From Marivita sp. (GTDB lineage Bacteria > Pseudomonadota > Alphaproteobacteria > Rhodobacterales > Rhodobacteraceae), in assembly GCF_020055675.1 (NCBI RefSeq), contig NZ_JAIPUS010000001.1:186001-250000 (forward strand): DNA of 64,000 nt, in the 5' to 3' direction. Numbering within the stretch: position 1 is the first letter of the stretch; each line of letters opens with the position of its first letter. The translations under genes and the position numbers were made by a program. The notes below the pieces were generated by a model. The model did not search any database. It saw only the letters and a program-made list of their open reading frames with translations, and was not told the DNA's origin. This document shows, piece by piece, positions 63,857-64,000 of the stretch.

Positions 63857-64000
63857 ATGGCGGGTGGCGTTGTCAGAACCGGAGGCGGCGGCGGGCGCAG
63901 GCGCCGCAAGAGCCGCGCCATGCCGATGTCGGAAATCAACGTGACGCCGTTTGTCGACGTGATGATGGTGCTCTTGATCATTTTCATGGTGGCGGCGCCG
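63857..64000 (+). CDS. tolR: Tol-Pal system protein TolR (partial, runs off the window)
   Basis: First 48 residues only. A Gly/Arg-rich cytoplasmic start ([19 protein letters not shown]) is followed by [20 protein letters not shown], with the conserved channel Asp in the [13 protein letters not shown] membrane segment shared by TolR and ExbD. The position right after tolQ fixes the identity as TolR. Confidence 0.95.
   Translation, partial: MAGGVVRTGGGGGRRRRKSRAMPMSEINVTPFVDVMMVLLIIFMVAAP

Noticed and set aside
1-64000. CRISPR arrays or defence gene clusters
   Set aside because: No regularly spaced repeats and no recognisable Cas, restriction-modification or toxin-antitoxin genes. The only unexplained accessory gene is the orphan at 18991.

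Overview
The window is high-GC alphaproteobacterial chromosome that looks like the family Rhodobacteraceae (Roseobacter group). Markers for this are the divergent regB / senC-regA redox locus, an AddAB recombinase in place of RecBCD, the ahcY-adenosine kinase pair, a class II (B12-dependent) ribonucleotide reductase, AmgK-MurU cell-wall recycling, a DUF1127 micro-protein and a short SRP RNA. Most genes are housekeeping genes packed into operons with 1-4 nt overlaps. No CRISPR array, prophage or complete insertion sequence is visible.

Layout. 1-1.5 kb: hslV and a truncated hslU on the minus strand. 1.5-12 kb: a long minus-strand operon reading PAS-domain protein, tsaE, amgK, murU, addB, addA, trxA. 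12-14.8 kb: regB (minus) divergent from senC and regA (plus). 14.5-18.4 kb: a GNAT gene with an unusual 3' extension, an HD hydrolase, ahcY and adenosine kinase. 18.4-20.3 kb: an accessory pocket with a strong hairpin, a frameshifted IS1380-like transposase tail, an AT-rich orphan gene and tRNA-Arg(TCT). 20.4-24.4 kb: sodC, a GNAT protein, a Complex I accessory subunit and uvrB. 24.5-32.1 kb: a catabolic island. It has a six-gene minus operon (flavin monooxygenase, aldo-keto reductase, flavin reductase, TRAP Q, M and P) divergent from a GntR regulator and a Gfo/Idh/MocA oxidoreductase. 32.3-40.3 kb: a BapA-like adhesin with about eight Ig-like repeats and its own type I secretion system (TolC-like lipoprotein, ABC transporter, membrane fusion protein). 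40.7-42.8 kb: dtd, accA and a LysE exporter. 43.2-45.8 kb: nrdJ carrying an inserted XRE-type helix-turn-helix domain. 46-50 kb: a degenerate inositol-monophosphatase paralogue, a Cys phosphatase, SRP RNA, nudC, an SRPBCC protein and a DUF4198 protein. 50-52 kb: divergent hemC and hemE. 52-59 kb: transporters (EamA, ABC-2, YeeE, MFS), prmA and small proteins. 59.6-64 kb: ruvC-ruvA-ruvB, a conserved hypothetical gene, ybgC, tolQ and the start of tolR.

The most notable items are the following. (1) The helix-turn-helix domain spliced into the linker of NrdJ, in DNA that is clearly more AT-rich than its surroundings. (2) The monooxygenase / aldo-keto reductase / flavin reductase trio, whose gene types and order match the oxidative sulfoquinovose pathway (SmoC-SmoB-SmoA). 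Here it is joined to a TRAP transporter and to a Gfo/Idh/MocA enzyme that could be an NAD-dependent sulfoquinovosidase. (3) An inositol-monophosphatase paralogue that has lost its metal-binding aspartates. (4) The orphan AT-rich gene between an IS remnant and a tRNA. All function calls rest on reading the sequence and on family knowledge. No database search was run.
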